From Rana temporaria (taxonomy: Eukaryota > Chordata > Amphibia > Anura > Ranidae), in NCBI RefSeq assembly GCF_905171775.1, contig NC_053490.1, positions 82,968,677 through 83,032,676 on the forward strand: 64,000 bases of DNA, written 5' to 3'. The position numbers were made by a program, and so were the translations under genes. The notes under the pieces were generated by a model that worked only from the letters and a program-made list of their open reading frames with translations, was not told the origin of the DNA and ran no database searches. This document shows, one piece after another, positions 35,054 through 47,086 of this stretch (positions are counted from its first letter, which is position 1; each line of letters opens with the position of its first letter).

Positions 35054-37027
35054 CCACTTAAGACCCGGACCATTATGCAGGTTAAGGACCTGGCCCCTTT
35101 TTGCGATTCGGCACTGCGTCGCTTTAACTGACAATTGTGCGGTCGTTCGACGTGGCTCCCAAACAAAATTGGCGTTCCTTTTTTCCTTACAAACAGAGCT
35201 TTCTTTTGGTGGTATTTGATCACCTGTGCGGTATTTTTTGCGCTATAAACAAAAATAGGGCGTAAATTAAAAAAAAAATGCTATATTTTTTACTTTTCGC
35301 TATAATAAATATCCCCAGAAAATATATAAAAAAAGTTTTTTTCCCTCAGTTTAGGCCGATACGTATTCTTCTACATATTTTTGGTAAACAAAATCGCAAT
35401 AAGCGTTTATTTATTGGTTTGCGCAAAATTTATAGCGTTTACAAAATAGGGGATAGTTTTATGGCATTTTTATTATTAATTTTTTTTACTACTAATGGCG
35501 GCGATCAGCGATTTGGGCGTGGCTCTGCGTGTGATGTCACTGATTGTCGTTCCCTAACACAGGGAACAGACGATCACTGACAGCCACACTAAGAAGGACA
35601 GGGAAGGTTTGCTTACACTCACCTCTCCCCGTTCTTCCTCTCTGTGACCCGATCGCGGAACACCGACGGCGAACGAGTCCGTGGGTCCCGCACGCTCGGT
35701 CATGGAGGACAGAATTGGGTCGCGAGCGTGCTGGGCGGGCATCTTAACCACTTCCAGACCTGCGCACGACAATGTACGTCCTATTTTTAAAGATGGATAT
35801 CTCGGTAACGGCAGCAGCTGCTGCCACAACCGAGGTATCGATCTTTAGTGTGCGCGGTCCGGTACACGATAACGGCGGTCTCCGCGGCAAATTCGCCGCA
35901 AGATCGCCGTTATCAGTGGCGGGAGAGGGGCCCCCCCTCCCGCCGCTGTCCCGCGCCCTCCGCCGCTTACCGGAGCCGTCGGTAGCGGCGGAGGCGATCG
36001 GGACCGTTCGGCTGGTGACTGGGGACGAGACTGAAGGAAAAATCTCCTTCGCCCGTCCCCATAGCTCTGCTGGGCGGAAGTGACGTCAAAACGTCAGTCC
36101 CGCCCAGCCTCTTAAAGAAACATTTTTTTTTTTGTCATTTGAAAAAATGACAGTTTCATTTTTTTTTTTTTTTCTTGCATTTTAGTCTAATTATGAGATC
36201 TGAGGTCTTTTTGACCCCAGATCTCATATTTAAGAGGACCTGTCATGCTTTTTTCTATTATAAGGGATGTTTACATTCCTTATAATAGGAATAAAAATGA
36301 TCACATTTTTTATTTATTTTTTTCAGTGTAAAAAGTAATAAAATAAATAAAAATAAATAAGAAAAAAATTTTTTTTTTAAAGCGCCCCGTCCCGACGAGC
36401 TCGCGCGCAGAAGCGAACGCATACGCGAGTAGCGCCCGCATATGAAAACGGTGTTCAAATCACACAAGTGAGGTATCGCCGCGATCATTAGAGCGAGAGC
36501 AATAATTCTAGCCCTAGAACTACTCTGTAGCTCAAAAATTGCAACCTATAGAATTTTTTAAACGTCGCCTATCAAGATTTTTAAGGGTAAAAGTTTGACG
36601 CCATGCCACGAGCGGGCGCAATTTTTAAGCGTGACATGTTGGGTATCATTTTACTCAGCGTAACATTATCTTTCACAATATGTAAAAAAATTGGGCCAAA
36701 TTTATTGTTGTCTTATTTTTTAATAAAAAAAAATGAATTTTTCCAAAAAAAGTGCGCTTGTAAGACCGCTGCGCAAATACGGTGTGACAAAATGTATTGC
36801 AATGATCGCCATTTTATTCTCTAGGGTGTTAGAAAAAAAATATATATAATGTTTGGGGGTTTAAGTAAATTTCTAGCAGAAAAAACTGTTTTAGTCTTGC
36901 AAACACCAAATCTGAAAAACACCTAAGGTCTGGAAGTGGTTAAAGGGGACTTACCTGTACGTCCATGTGCCCAGCCGTGCCATTCTGCCAACGTAACTAG
37001 TCGTGCCGTGCGGCGGTCCTTAAGCGG
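35054..37027. mobile_element. piggyBac-type element, outer, interrupted
   Basis: TTAA flanks it (35050-35053 and 37028-37031). The ends are CCACTTAAGACCCGGACC and the complement of CCGCTTAAGGACCGCC. The left part shows the usual landmarks (GGCACTGCGTCGCTTTAAC, ATTCTTCTACATATTTTTGG). It is split by a second element at 35748-36939. Confidence 0.75.
35748..36939. mobile_element. piggyBac-type element, inner, nested
   Basis: TTAA flanks it (35744-35747 and 36940-36943). The inverted repeat is CCACTTCCAGACCT at the left and its complement at the right. The interior is GC-rich on the left and AT-rich on the right (GAGGTATCGCCGCGATC, GTAAGACCGCTGCGCAAATA). Its right half matches 54536-55291. Removing it with one TTAA restores the outer element. 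Confidence 0.85.
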
Positions 37028-37195
37028 TTAAGGAAAATGATCTTCAAGGGACACGAATAGTACATAAGGGCCTACATGCGTTCCTGCCAAATTATCTATT
37101 AATAATGTTTAGGTGATGTAAGAACTTGAGGGATCTTTTAGTTGTTTAAATAAAATTTGAACACAGAATCCAACTTGGTTGCCAAGTAAACCTAA

Positions 37196-37605
37196 TGCCT
37201 TGTACACACGATCGCGATTCCCGAAGAGAAAAGTGCAATGTGAGCTTTTTGTCGCAAATTCTGACCTTAGCACTTTTTCTGTCAGAATTCCGGCCAAGAA
37301 AAGATTGAGAGCATTATCTCAATTTTCGTGACAGGAAAAATTCCTGTCGCGAATCACGTTAGTCTGTATGCAATTACGACGCAAAAAAAGACACAAATGC
37401 TCAGAATCAAGCATAAGAGCCGAACTGCCTATTGAACTTCATTGCTCTCGGCTCATCATACGTGTTGTACGTGACCACGCTCTTGACGTTCCGAATTTCA
37501 CACAAGATTAGTGTGACTGTGTGTATGCAAGACAAATTTCAGCCGTTTTCCTGCTGAAAAAAAAAAGTTTTATTTTCGGAAATCGCGATTCTGTGTTACA
37601 AGGCA
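37196..37605. mobile_element. Short inverted-repeat element, TAA/TAG flanks
   Basis: The left end reads TGCCTTGTACACACGATCGC and the right end is the complement of TGCCTTGTAACACAGAATCG. The flanks are TAA at the left and TAG at the right, probably a mutated 3-bp duplication. Harbinger-like; no gene. Confidence 0.75.
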
Positions 37606-37683
37606 TAGGGATTACACTGCTGTGACCATTGTAAGGCCTGTGCATTATACAATACCAATAGTGAAAGAATTTGTGAACCCTAA

Positions 37684-38192
37684 GGCCTCATGCACACGGG
37701 ACGTTTTTGGACGTTTTTACAGCAGCTGTTTTTGGCAGTAGGCGTTTTTTTCTACAGTCAATAAACTCTCCATCGTGTTATCCTATGTGTCCATGCACAC
37801 ATAGGCTGTTATCAGCAGTTTTGGGCAGTGGCGTTTTTGAGCAGTAAAAAAAAACCAAAACTAGTGGGTTCCGAGAGACGTTTTTCAGCTGTAAAAACAC
37901 TAACGCTGATAAACGCTGATAAACGTCAATAAACACTGATAAACGCTCAAAAACATCACTCACCAGCGTTTTTTAAAGTTTTTGATCCATTATAAAAAAA
38001 TAAAAAAAAAGGAAAACATTTTTTTTTTCTTTAACCAAAAAATGGTAAACGCTAACGCGGAAAAACGCTAAAAACACTAATAAACGCTAAAAAAAACGCT
38101 ATCGAAAAAACATTGAAAAAAGTTGAAAAAAATCACTGCTAAGCTACTGGCGTTTTTATAACGTTATTTTAACGTCCAGTGTTCATGAGGCC
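37684..38192. mobile_element. Short inverted-repeat element with TAA duplication
   Basis: TAA flanks both sides (37681-37683 and 38193-38195). The ends are GGCCTCATGCACACGGG and the complement of GGCCTCATGAACACTGG. The interior is A/T-rich with many AAACGCT units. Harbinger-like by duplication. Confidence 0.8.
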
Positions 38193-38451
38193 TAAAAAGG
38201 GTAGAGGGTGAAAATTCAAACCTTTTATAACTGTACCCCCAAAGGAGTGATTTATGTTGCCAGCTATTTGTGTCCTCTATTTTAGTATATGTAGGCAAAA
38301 CCAATCACCAGTTTAGACGACGAGTCTTGGAACATGTGAATGACGTGACCTTGAAAAAAGAAAGACCTATAGCAAGGCACATCTGGGTGGAGACCTGAAT
38401 GCCTCAAATTCTGGGTAGTGCAAGATGTGTAGTTGGGTCCTACATAATAAA

Positions 38452-39812
38452 TAGTGTTGCTCACGAATATTCGTATTGCGAATATTCGGCTCGAATGGCA
38501 TATTCGAGTATTCGCGATATATTTCGAATTTCGCGGTGAATATTCGCTATTCCGAATATTCACATTTTTTCAATTTTATTTTTAAAACAGATCACATCCT
38601 ATCGACGTCTAAAAGCATTGCTGGTATGATTAGAGACCCTGGGCCGAGTAGCTAAGCTGAGGCGATCCTTTTATGTTGCCGAATATAAAAAAAAAAAATT
38701 GTGAAATTTCGCTAATGCGAATGCGAAAATGATTGCGAATTTTCGATAACTGTGGTAGGAGAACTCTGATTGTCTCTGATGCAAAAGGGGGGGGCTTTGT
38801 GTATGTTTCTGTTATGAATATTTGTATGTTTGATATATTTTTTTTTGTAAGAAGGAAAAAATTGCGCATACCTTAAAAAAAGGGGAGAAACATCAGCAAC
38901 TCAAAAATGTTATACAACATAAATTAATACAAGACAGAAAATGGAGTCGCTCTACAAGAATAAAAAATATGTCTAGTGACAAGACATGTGGGCAAATTAT
39001 AAAATAAGCAAGCGCAAATAACTTGTGAAATACACAGTGAAACAAATATATAAAGAAATATAGTCCCAATAATAGAAAAATAATCTTTCATAAAAATGTC
39101 TTTGATATGTGAAGTGAAAAAAAGTTCAAAGCATGCAGCATGAACGTGTTCAATCTTCAAGGTGTTTGATTGACAAACGGCTGTGACAGATGGATAGAGT
39201 AAAGAATCACCACCAATGCAAAACACTTTTTATTTTCTATTGTAAAATATCACGAATATTCTGAGCCAATCAGAGTGCTCCTTCCGCATTTGCCGAATAT
39301 TCGCAATTATTTTGTATTGTAAAATATCACGAATATTCTGAGCCAATCAGAGTGCTCCTTCCGCATTTGCCGAATATTCGCAATTATTTTGTATTGTAAA
39401 ATATCACGAATATTCTGAGCCAATCAGAGTGCTCCTTCCGCATTTGTCGAAATTTCGCAATTATTTTGTATTGTAAAATATCACGAATATTCTGAGCCAA
39501 TCAGAGTGCTCCTTCCGAAATTTCGCCATCAATATCGCATTCGCATTTTGCGAAATTTCGATACAATATCACAAATATTCTGAGCCAATCAGAGTGCAAA
39601 ATATCACGAATATTCTGAGCCAATCAGAGTGCTCCTTCCGCTGTTGTCGAAATTTCGCAATTATTTTCGCATTCGCAATAGCGAAATTTCGCAAAAATTT
39701 CATTTCGATAAAATATCACGAATATTCGAATTTAGCGAATATTTCTCGAATATTCGGCTATATATTCGTGATATATCGCGAAATCGAATATGGCGTATTC
39801 TGCTCAACACTA
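38452..39812. mobile_element. hAT-type element with internal minisatellite
   Basis: The 8-bp duplication ATAATAAA flanks it (38444-38451 and 39813-39820). The ends are TAGTGTTGCTCACGAATATT and the complement of TAGTGTTGAGCAGAATACG. Both ends are packed with GAATATTCG palindromes. A roughly 77-bp tandem repeat fills 39246-39655. No gene inside. Confidence 0.88.
39246..39655. repeat. About 77-bp minisatellite
   Basis: Around five units contain CACGAATATTCTGAGCCAAT and CAGAGTGCTCCTTCCG, followed by TTTGCCGAATATTCGCAATT or a close variant. The last units are shorter and diverged. It lies inside the hAT-type element. Confidence 0.9.
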
Positions 39813-39985
39813 ATAATAAATTGTTAAAAGCAGAGGAAAAGTGAATTTTTAAGTTAGACTCAAAGGTACCCTATGGCTTAAAGCAGTTGTATCCCGCTGG
39901 ACAATTACATTTTTTTTATACCTGCAAGGAAAAGGAATAATGTGCTAGTATGCATTGAATTGATTTTATTTAACTTTTTGCATTC

Positions 39986-40020
39986 CTGACAAAACCTCTT
40001 TATGTGAGGTGAAACATGTT
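39986..40020 (+). ncRNA. Degenerate hammerhead-like motif
   Basis: CTGACAAA is followed by an ACCTC/GAGGT stem with loop TTTATGT, then GAAACATGTT. The order matches the hammerhead core, but the first box is CUGACAA rather than CUGANGA. It has the same GAAACATGT end as the motif at 27936-27966. Probably inactive. Confidence 0.25.
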
Positions 40021-40084
40021 GGGTTTTGAGGATTTTGTTTTTCATTTTTGAAGCACTTTAATAATATCGGGGGAACCATTTTAA

Positions 40085-40957
40085 CCACTTGCTGACGGCT
40101 CACACTGATATACGACGGCAGAGTAGCTCTCCTGCGCAAACTGACATACCTGTACGTCAGTCCACAATAGCAGCATAGCGGGAGCACATGCACGCCACGG
40201 GAGCATGCCCGCGGGTCTCGTGGACTCAATGTCTGCCGGCGGCCCGCGATTGCTGCAAAGAGAGGCAGAGTGGGGAACTGCCTATGTAAACAAGGCATTT
40301 CCCTGTTCTGCCTAGTGACATGACAGCGATCTACTGCTCCCAGTGATCGGGAGCAGTGATCTCTGTTATGTTAGTGGTAGCCCATCCCCTACAGTTAGAA
40401 AACGCTGAGGGAACACACTTAACCCCTGGATCGCCCCCTAGTGTTTAACCCCTTCCTTTCCAGTGACATTTATACAGTAATCAGTGGATATTTTTAGCTC
40501 TGATTGCTGTATAAATGTCAATGGTCCCAAAATAGTGTCAAAAGTCCCCGATCTGTTCGCCGCAATATTGCAGTCCGATTAAAAATCGCAGATCACCGCC
40601 ATTACTAATAATAAAAATAAAAAAAAATGCCATAAATCTATTCCCTATTTTATAGACGTTATAACGTTTGCGCAAACCAATCAATATACACTTATTGCAA
40701 TCTTTTTTTAACAAAAATATGTAGAAGAATACATATCAGCCTAAACTGAGGAAGAAAAAAAGATTTTATATATTTTTGGGGGATATCTATTATAGCAAAA
40801 AGTAAAAAATATATATATTTTTTTTATAGCGTAAAAAAAAAAAGGCAGGTAATCAAATACCACCAAAAGAAAGCTCTATTTGTGAGAGAAAAAGGACATT
40901 CATTTTGTTTGGGTACATTGTCAGTTAAAGTGATGCAGTGCCGTATTGCAAAAATTG
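40085..40957. mobile_element. piggyBac-type element, right-truncated
   Basis: The left end follows TTAA (40081-40084) with CCACTTGCTGACGG. Landmarks follow in the usual order to ATTGTCAGTTAAAGTGATGC, after which the sequence switches into a second copy. No gene. Confidence 0.65.
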
Positions 40958-41043
40958 CCCTCTCATCGGGAGCAGCGATCAGTGACGTGTCACTCATAGC
41001 CACGCCCTCTAACAGTTAGAATCACTCCCTAGGACACACTTAA

Positions 41044-41424
41044 AGGGTCACTAAAGGAAAACATTTTTTTAGCTAAATAGCTTCCTTTACCTTACTGCAG
41101 TCCTGGTTTCATGTTGTCATTGTTTGTTTTTGCTCTGATGTTGCTGTAATTCTGCTCTGTTCTGGACACTTCCTGGTTGTCTGTTTCCTGAGGACCACAG
41201 TACTGGGAGCTTCTAGTTTCGTTTTACAAAGCATCACTTCTCTATGGCTCTATACAGCACAGAGGCAGGATAACATGCAAAAACGAAACTGAAACTACAG
41301 GTACATTATATGATTGATTTTTATCTATTTTTAATTGTTTTTAAAAGGAATCAGTTAACTATTATGTCTCTATACCCTGTAAACAGTCATTTGAGCAAAA
41401 AAAAATGTTTCCTTTACAACTCCT
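41044..41424. mobile_element. Nested piggyBac-type short element
   Basis: TTAA flanks it (41040-41043 and 41425-41428). The ends are AGGGTCACTAAAGGAAAAC and the complement of AGGAGTTGTAAAGGAAAC. The interrupted site reads ACACTTAACCCC once restored, as in the paralogue near 40417. Same family as 5490-5937. Confidence 0.85.
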
Positions 41425-41740
41425 TTAACCCCTTTATAGCCCCTAGTGGTTAACCCCTTTACTGCCAGTATCATTTACACAGTAATCAGTGCATATTTCT
41501 AGCACTGATCGCTGTATAAATGTGAATGGTCCCAAAATAGTGCCAAAAGTGTCCGATGTGTCTGTCATAATGTCGCAGTCAGGATAACAATCGCTGATCG
41601 CCACCATTACTAGTAAAACTATTTTTAATACAAACGCCATAAAACTATCCCCTATTTTGTGCTATAACTTTTGCGCAAACCATTCAATAAACACTTATTG
41701 TGATTTTTTTTACCAAAAATATGTAGAAGAATCGGCCTAA

Positions 41741-42121
41741 GAGCCGGTTCACACTGGGGCGACCATCTTACACTACTACACTACTGAAGTCGCTCCGACT
41801 TCAGAAAAGTTTCCTGTACTACTTCAATCCGACTTCTAGGCAACTTGTACCCATTGATTTCAATGGAAGTCGCCTCAGAAGTCTGATCACTGTCTTAACT
41901 GAAGCAACAATACAGGAAGATAACATACATTTCTCAGGCAAACCCCTCCCTCCTCCCTCCCACAAAGCTGATTGTTGTTTGATTGGTCGCTGGAAAGCCT
42001 CCTGTCCTGGAGGCAACTTGAAGTTGCCTTGTAAGTTGCCTGATGATTCATAGTCAAGTCGTGTCCAAGTTGCCTCCCAAAGTCGTGCTGGAAGTCGTGT
42101 TGCCCCTGTGTGAATGGGCTC
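41741..42121. mobile_element. Nested short element with TAA duplication
   Basis: TAA flanks it (41738-41740 and 42122-42124). The ends are GAGCCGGTTCACACTGGGGC and the complement of GAGCCCATTCACACAGGGGC. Removing it restores CGGCCTAAACTGAG, the sequence found in sister copies. The interior is built of AAGTCG and CAACTTG modules. Likely Harbinger-mobilised. Confidence 0.88.
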
Positions 42122-42735
42122 TAAACTGAGAAGATATTTTTTTTATATATATTTTTGGGGGATATTTATTATAGCAAAAAATAAAAAATATTGCTTTTTT
42201 TTGTTTGTAGTGCAAAAAAAAAAAAAACGCAGAGGTGATCAAATACCACCAAAAAAGCCTCTATTTGTGTGGGGAAAAAAAGGACGTAAATTTTGTTTGG
42301 GAGCCACGTCGCACGACTGCGCAATTGTCAGTTAAAGCGACGCAGTGCCGAATCGCAAAAAGTGCTCTCGTCTTTGGCCAGCCAAATGGTCCGGGCTGAA
42401 GTGGTTAAGTGGGTCAAATCATCCAGGGCTGAAGAGGTTAATGGAGACCCTTCTATTGGTTGTTTGGTGAGTGCAGAAAGAGTGATCTAACAGTCCAGGG
42501 ATATGTATTTGTATTCAGATTGGAGCAATAGGAGCTGCGGTGTGTCAGGCTTTAGGGAGTGCCGAGCCTTCAGTAGCCACTTACGCTATAGAGGAATAGA
42601 ACGACTAGAGGAATCTAGTCCAGCCTACATTTAGTATAGGGCAGTTATAGTTAAGCAACAGCAATAGTGGCCCTTTAATATACATCCTGGATGTGTAAAG
42701 GATATCCACAGAAAAACTAAGCAAGAATGATCCCT

Positions 42736-42736
<1 letters not shown>

Positions 42737-42808
<72 letters not shown>
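42737..42808. repeat. (TA)n microsatellite
   Basis: An uninterrupted run of about 35 TA units directly before a TTAACCACTT end. Confidence 0.95.
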
Positions 42809-42811
<3 letters not shown>

Positions 42812-42812
42812 A

Positions 42813-43671
42813 CCACTTAAGGACCGGACCAATATGCTGCTACATGACCCAAGGGGTTTTTACAATTCGGCACTGCGTCGCTTTAACAGACAATTGCGCG
42901 GTCGTGCGACGTGGCTCCCAAACAAAATTGGCGTCCTTTTTTTCCCACAAATAGAGATTTCTTTTGGTGGTATTTGATCACCTCTGCGGTTTTTATTTTT
43001 TGCGTTATAAACAAAAATAGAGCGACAATTTTGAAAAAAATTTTTTACTTTTTGCTATACTAAATATCCCCCAAAAACATATATATATATAAAAAAAAAA
43101 ATGTTCTCAGTTTAGGCCGATACGTATTCTTCTACCTATTTTTGGTAAAAAAAATCGCAATAAGCGTTTATCGATTGGTTTGCGCAAAATTTATAGCGTT
43201 TACAAAATAGGGGATAGTTTTATTGCATTTTTATTAATTTTTTTTTTTTTACTACTAATGGCGGCGATCAGCGATTTTTTTCGTGACTGCGACATTATGG
43301 CGGACACTTCGGACAATTTTGACACATTTTTGGGACCATTGTCATTTTCAAAGCAAAAAATGCATTTAAATTGCATTGTTTATTGTGAAAATGACAGTTG
43401 CAGTTTGGGAGTTAACCACAGGGGGCGCTGTAGGATTTAGTGTTCACCTAGTGTGTGTTTACAACTGTAGGGGGGTGTGGCTGTAGGACTGACGTCATCG
43501 ATCGAGTCTCCCTATAAAAGGGATCACTCGATCGATGCAGCACCATAGTGAAGCACGGGGAAGCCGTGTTTACATACGGCTCTCCCCGTTCTTCAGCTCC
43601 GGGGAGCGATCGCGACGGAGCGGCTATAAACGAATAGCCGCGCCGTCGTCCCGGATCGCTCCCCTTTGCCT
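42813..43671. mobile_element. piggyBac-type element, right-truncated by a Tc1 relic
   Basis: The left end follows TTAA (42809-42812) with CCACTTAAGGACCGGACC. Landmarks continue through GGGAGTTAACCACAGGGGGC. A GACGTCATCGATCG block precedes TCTCCCTATAAAAGGG, which resembles a CRE plus TATA box (43490-43519). The sequence joins the Tc1 fragment without a right terminus. Confidence 0.65.
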
Positions 43672-44184
43672 TGAATTTGCGAATGATGCTTCCTATGGTG
43701 TCTCTTGGTATGTTTAACATCTTTGCAATCTTCTTATAGCCATTGCCCTTCCTGTGAAGAGTAATCACCTCTTCTCTTGTCTTCCTGGACCATTCTCTTG
43801 ACCTCACCATGTTTGTAACCACACCAGTAAATGTCTAGAAGGAGCTGAGTATCACAGTCATTTTAAAGCTGCCTAATTAATGCATATTAGGCTTTATTGC
43901 TGCTCCTTGACATCCACAGGTGTTTTCAATACCTGATTGAATACACTTCAATGAACCTCTGTTCTTCAGAGTGGTAGTCTTTAAGGGGTTGAATAATTGT
44001 GTAAATGAAGAATTCACAAAATAAATATTTACTACTGTATTACAAAACCGATTGATGTCATTTTAGTTGCATATGGTTCTTTAAGAAGTCCTTGTAGGAT
44101 TTCATTCTGAATACAATTACAAATGTACACTAAATTCCCTAAAACCCTTTACAGCATTGGGGGGTTGAATAATTTTGAACACAA

Positions 44185-44187
<3 letters not shown>
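43672..44187 (-). pseudogene. 5' fragment of a Tc1/mariner element
   Basis: On the minus strand the terminus reads CAGTTGTGTTCAAAATTATT next to TA. After about 375 bp a start at 43810 gives MVRSREWSRKTREEVITLHR, then KKIAKMLNIPRDTIGSIIRK. This is the paired-like helix-turn-helix that opens Tc1 transposases and binds the terminal repeats. Only about 46 codons remain before the sequence switches to the piggyBac-type element. The DDE domain is missing, so it cannot be functional. Confidence 0.85.

Positions 44188-44236
<49 letters not shown>
44188..44236. repeat. (TA)n microsatellite
   Basis: A TA run abutting the Tc1 terminus. Tc1 elements insert at TA, so the run may be the target. Confidence 0.95.
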
Positions 44237-44242
<6 letters not shown>

Positions 44243-44867
44243 AACTTTCCTCTCTTTATACCTATATTTTTAGGAGTGAATCATTAATGAGAAAAACAGT
44301 GAAGTGGTTTCCTTTATTGTTTGGTTCCACTTGCACTATGGAACCAGTTTATGGTTAGAGGTTTACCCTCCAGCTTTATCTAACTGTAGGCACAGATATT
44401 TTGTATGCATGCCTGAATGGACTTAGTGCTCTCCCTGTTAGTAAAGAAGTCACATAGTTGTGTGAATAATACAATAATAAGATATACTGGTATATAAAAA
44501 ATTTGATTTTTTTTTTTTTACATTGAAATAAAAATTATGTTTTAGAACCCAGTGGGTCAGATGTGTGGGTAGGAGAGTGCATTACCCTATATATTTGGGC
44601 TGGAGTTTGTTCCCACATGATGGCCACAGGATAAATAGTTGTATAATTATCAGGCTATATTTAGTTATGTAATAGAGAAATGCAGCGCTTAAATGTCCTT
44701 GGTAACAAAGAAAACGTCCATCAATCCTGAGAGGCACCAATTATGTATTGAAGCTTTCAACTTCCACACGCCCGTGGAAGAGCAAGAAACGATGGTACAC
44801 AAAATTGTCCCTAGACAACGCTTCAAAAGCCCTTACAGGTCATCAGTTTAACCACTTAAAGACCAGG
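44237..44867. other. Gene-free stretch
   Basis: No gene or clear element. Confidence 0.45.
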
Positions 44868-46018
44868 CCTTTTTCTGACATTTGTTGTTTACAGGTAAAA
44901 ATATAAATTTTTTGCTAGAAAATTACTTAGCAACCCCAAACATACTGGGCTAGATTCAGAAAGCCCGCCGTAAGTTTGTGTGGGCGTAGCGTATCTCAGA
45001 TACGCTACGCCGCCGTAACTTAGTGAGGCTGGGGCTGGATTCACAAAGAACCTGCGCCCTAAGTTACGGCGGTGTATCGTAAATCTGTCGGCGTAAGCAC
45101 GCCGAATTCAAATTGAGAAGAGGTGGGCGTGTTTTATGTAAATAAAACATGACCCCACGTAAATGACGTCTCTAGCAAACAGCGAAAGCGCCGTCCGTGA
45201 ACGTATACCAGTGTGCATGCTCCTAATCACGTTGCAAATAGTCAATGCTTTCGACGTGAACGTAATTTACGCAAAGCCCTATTCGCAAACGACTTACGCA
45301 AACGACGTAAACGACGCAAAATTTTACGCTGTCCCGACGTCCATGCTTAACATTGGCTATGCCTCATATAGCAGGAGTAACGTTATGCCGGAAAAAGCCT
45401 TACGCAAAGGACGTAAAAAAATCCGCCGGGCGCATGTACGTTTCTGAATCGGCGTATCCAGCTCATTGCCATATTCTACGCTGAAATCGACGGAAGCGGC
45501 CAGCGTAGATATGCAACTCAGATACGACGGCGTAAGAGACTTACGCCTGTCGGATCTTAGCCTAATTTCGGCGTATCTTGCTTTCTGAATACAGAAAGAA
45601 GATACGCCGGCACAGCTTTGAATTTACGCGGCGTATCAATAGATACGCCAACGTAAATTCTTGCTGAATTTAGCCCTATATATATATATTTTTTTTTAAC
45701 AGAGACCCCAGATAATAAAATGGCAGTCATTTCAATATTTTATGTCACACTGTATTTGTGCAGTGGTTTGAAAAAATAAAAAAATGTTTTTAATGAATTT
45801 AAAAGATAACCAAACAGTAAAGTGCCGACAAACTACAGTCCTTAAAAAATCTCCATAGGCAATACACACAGTTCCCAGAAGGCAGCGCGGCTCATTCACA
45901 AGAAGACACAGCGACTTAGGACGAGCCTGAAGATCCTCCGCGGTGGAAGAAGGGCCGAAGAGCTACTTCTGCATAGCAACAGCCCTTTCAGGTGAGTATA
46001 AGATGGACATGTTGCCTT
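44868..46018. repeat. piggyBac-type element end, interrupted
   Basis: TTAACCACTTAAAGACCAGG begins a family end. The sequence AGCAACCCCAAACAT is followed by the 44947-45676 element and then by TATATATATATTTTTTTTTA and ACAGAGACCCCAG. The far end is lost or lies beyond the Harbinger 2 insertion. A matching end in opposite orientation lies at 55291. Confidence 0.5.
44947..45676. mobile_element. Long inverted-repeat MITE
   Basis: The ends are GGGCTAGATTCAGAAAG and the complement of GGGCTAAATTCAGCAAG. The interior has GTAACTTAGTG / CTAAGTTACGGCGG and AGATACGCCGGC modules. Related to 9992 and 32427. No clear flanking duplication; no gene. Confidence 0.7.
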
Positions 46019-47086
46019 TAAGGCCCCATACTCACGACCAAACATGTCTGCTGAAACTGGCCCGCGGACCAGTTTCAGCAGACATGTTTGGTCGTGTGTA
46101 GTTACGAGCGTACAGAATTTCACCGTACATTTGCCCGCCGGGCCGTTTTTCAGCAGACATTTATTTGCAAACTTGTTTTAAAACCGTCCGCTCAAATCCT
46201 GTCCGAACGGACATGTTTGGTGGTGAGTACACAAAACCAACGTACAAAAACCCCGCGCATGCTCAGACTAAATGAGGCCACGGGAGCGCTCGTTCAGGTA
46301 AAACTCACGTTTGTTTGGGATATGGCACATTCGTCACTAGAAAGATTAATTCTAGCAATAGAACACTGAAGCAAACCACACAATAAACAACACTTGATGC
46401 CGTCGTTTTATTCATTCTTCTCTTGCTAGAAATAATCAGTTATTTAGCTCATGTTATTTCAACTGAGTTGTTCCATACTGAAAAGTGACATTTGTTAGCT
46501 GTGATGTAGTAAGATTTTAGCAATCTTTTTAGTGGTCCTCCACATGTATAATTTTTTGCTTTTAATGTTTAATGTTTATCTTTCCCACTTTATTTATGTG
46601 TTTATAGTTATGTCACCATTTATAATTTTTTATTAGCAAATTGTTATGATTTTGCATTTGTTTGTATATTTAACTGGATTTTTTTGAAGGTTGTTTAAAT
46701 TGTCTACCATGTTGGCACACCAAATGCCCCCCCCCCCCCCACATGAGTTAGTGAATATTTTTGATGAAACATTTTATTTGTTTGTAATGTTTTATGCCTA
46801 AAATAATACCCACAGTATTCCAAACAATAGGCACGTTTTTAAATTCAACAAAAAGGCTTTTATTTTAGCAAATGATAAAAAGGAACAAAAACAGAATGGC
46901 AGCACTTGAACAGCTAGCAAAATACATGCAAACTTGCATTGTCAAACATGGTGAAGGCTAAACTAGCCAACCTCAGGAGGCACACAAACTAAAATCTGAA
47001 GCAGCAGCACATAACACCAAAGGAACCCAAGCTGTGATAGTCCAAACAAGATGCCATTTGTGGGGGATCAAATGGAAGGCAGGGCA

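Larger units (their letters stand above)
40958..42404. mobile_element. piggyBac-type element, left-truncated, with two insertions
   Basis: The sequence restarts at GGAGCAGCGATCAGTGACG and runs to GGTCCGGGCTGAAGTGG before TTAA (42405-42408). It is interrupted at 41044-41424 and 41741-42121. Removing both gives a sequence collinear with the neighbouring copies. Confidence 0.7.

Noticed and set aside
42737..42808. TA run as a promoter or origin
   Set aside because: Simple microsatellite; similar runs at 44188 and 51787 show no associated gene start.
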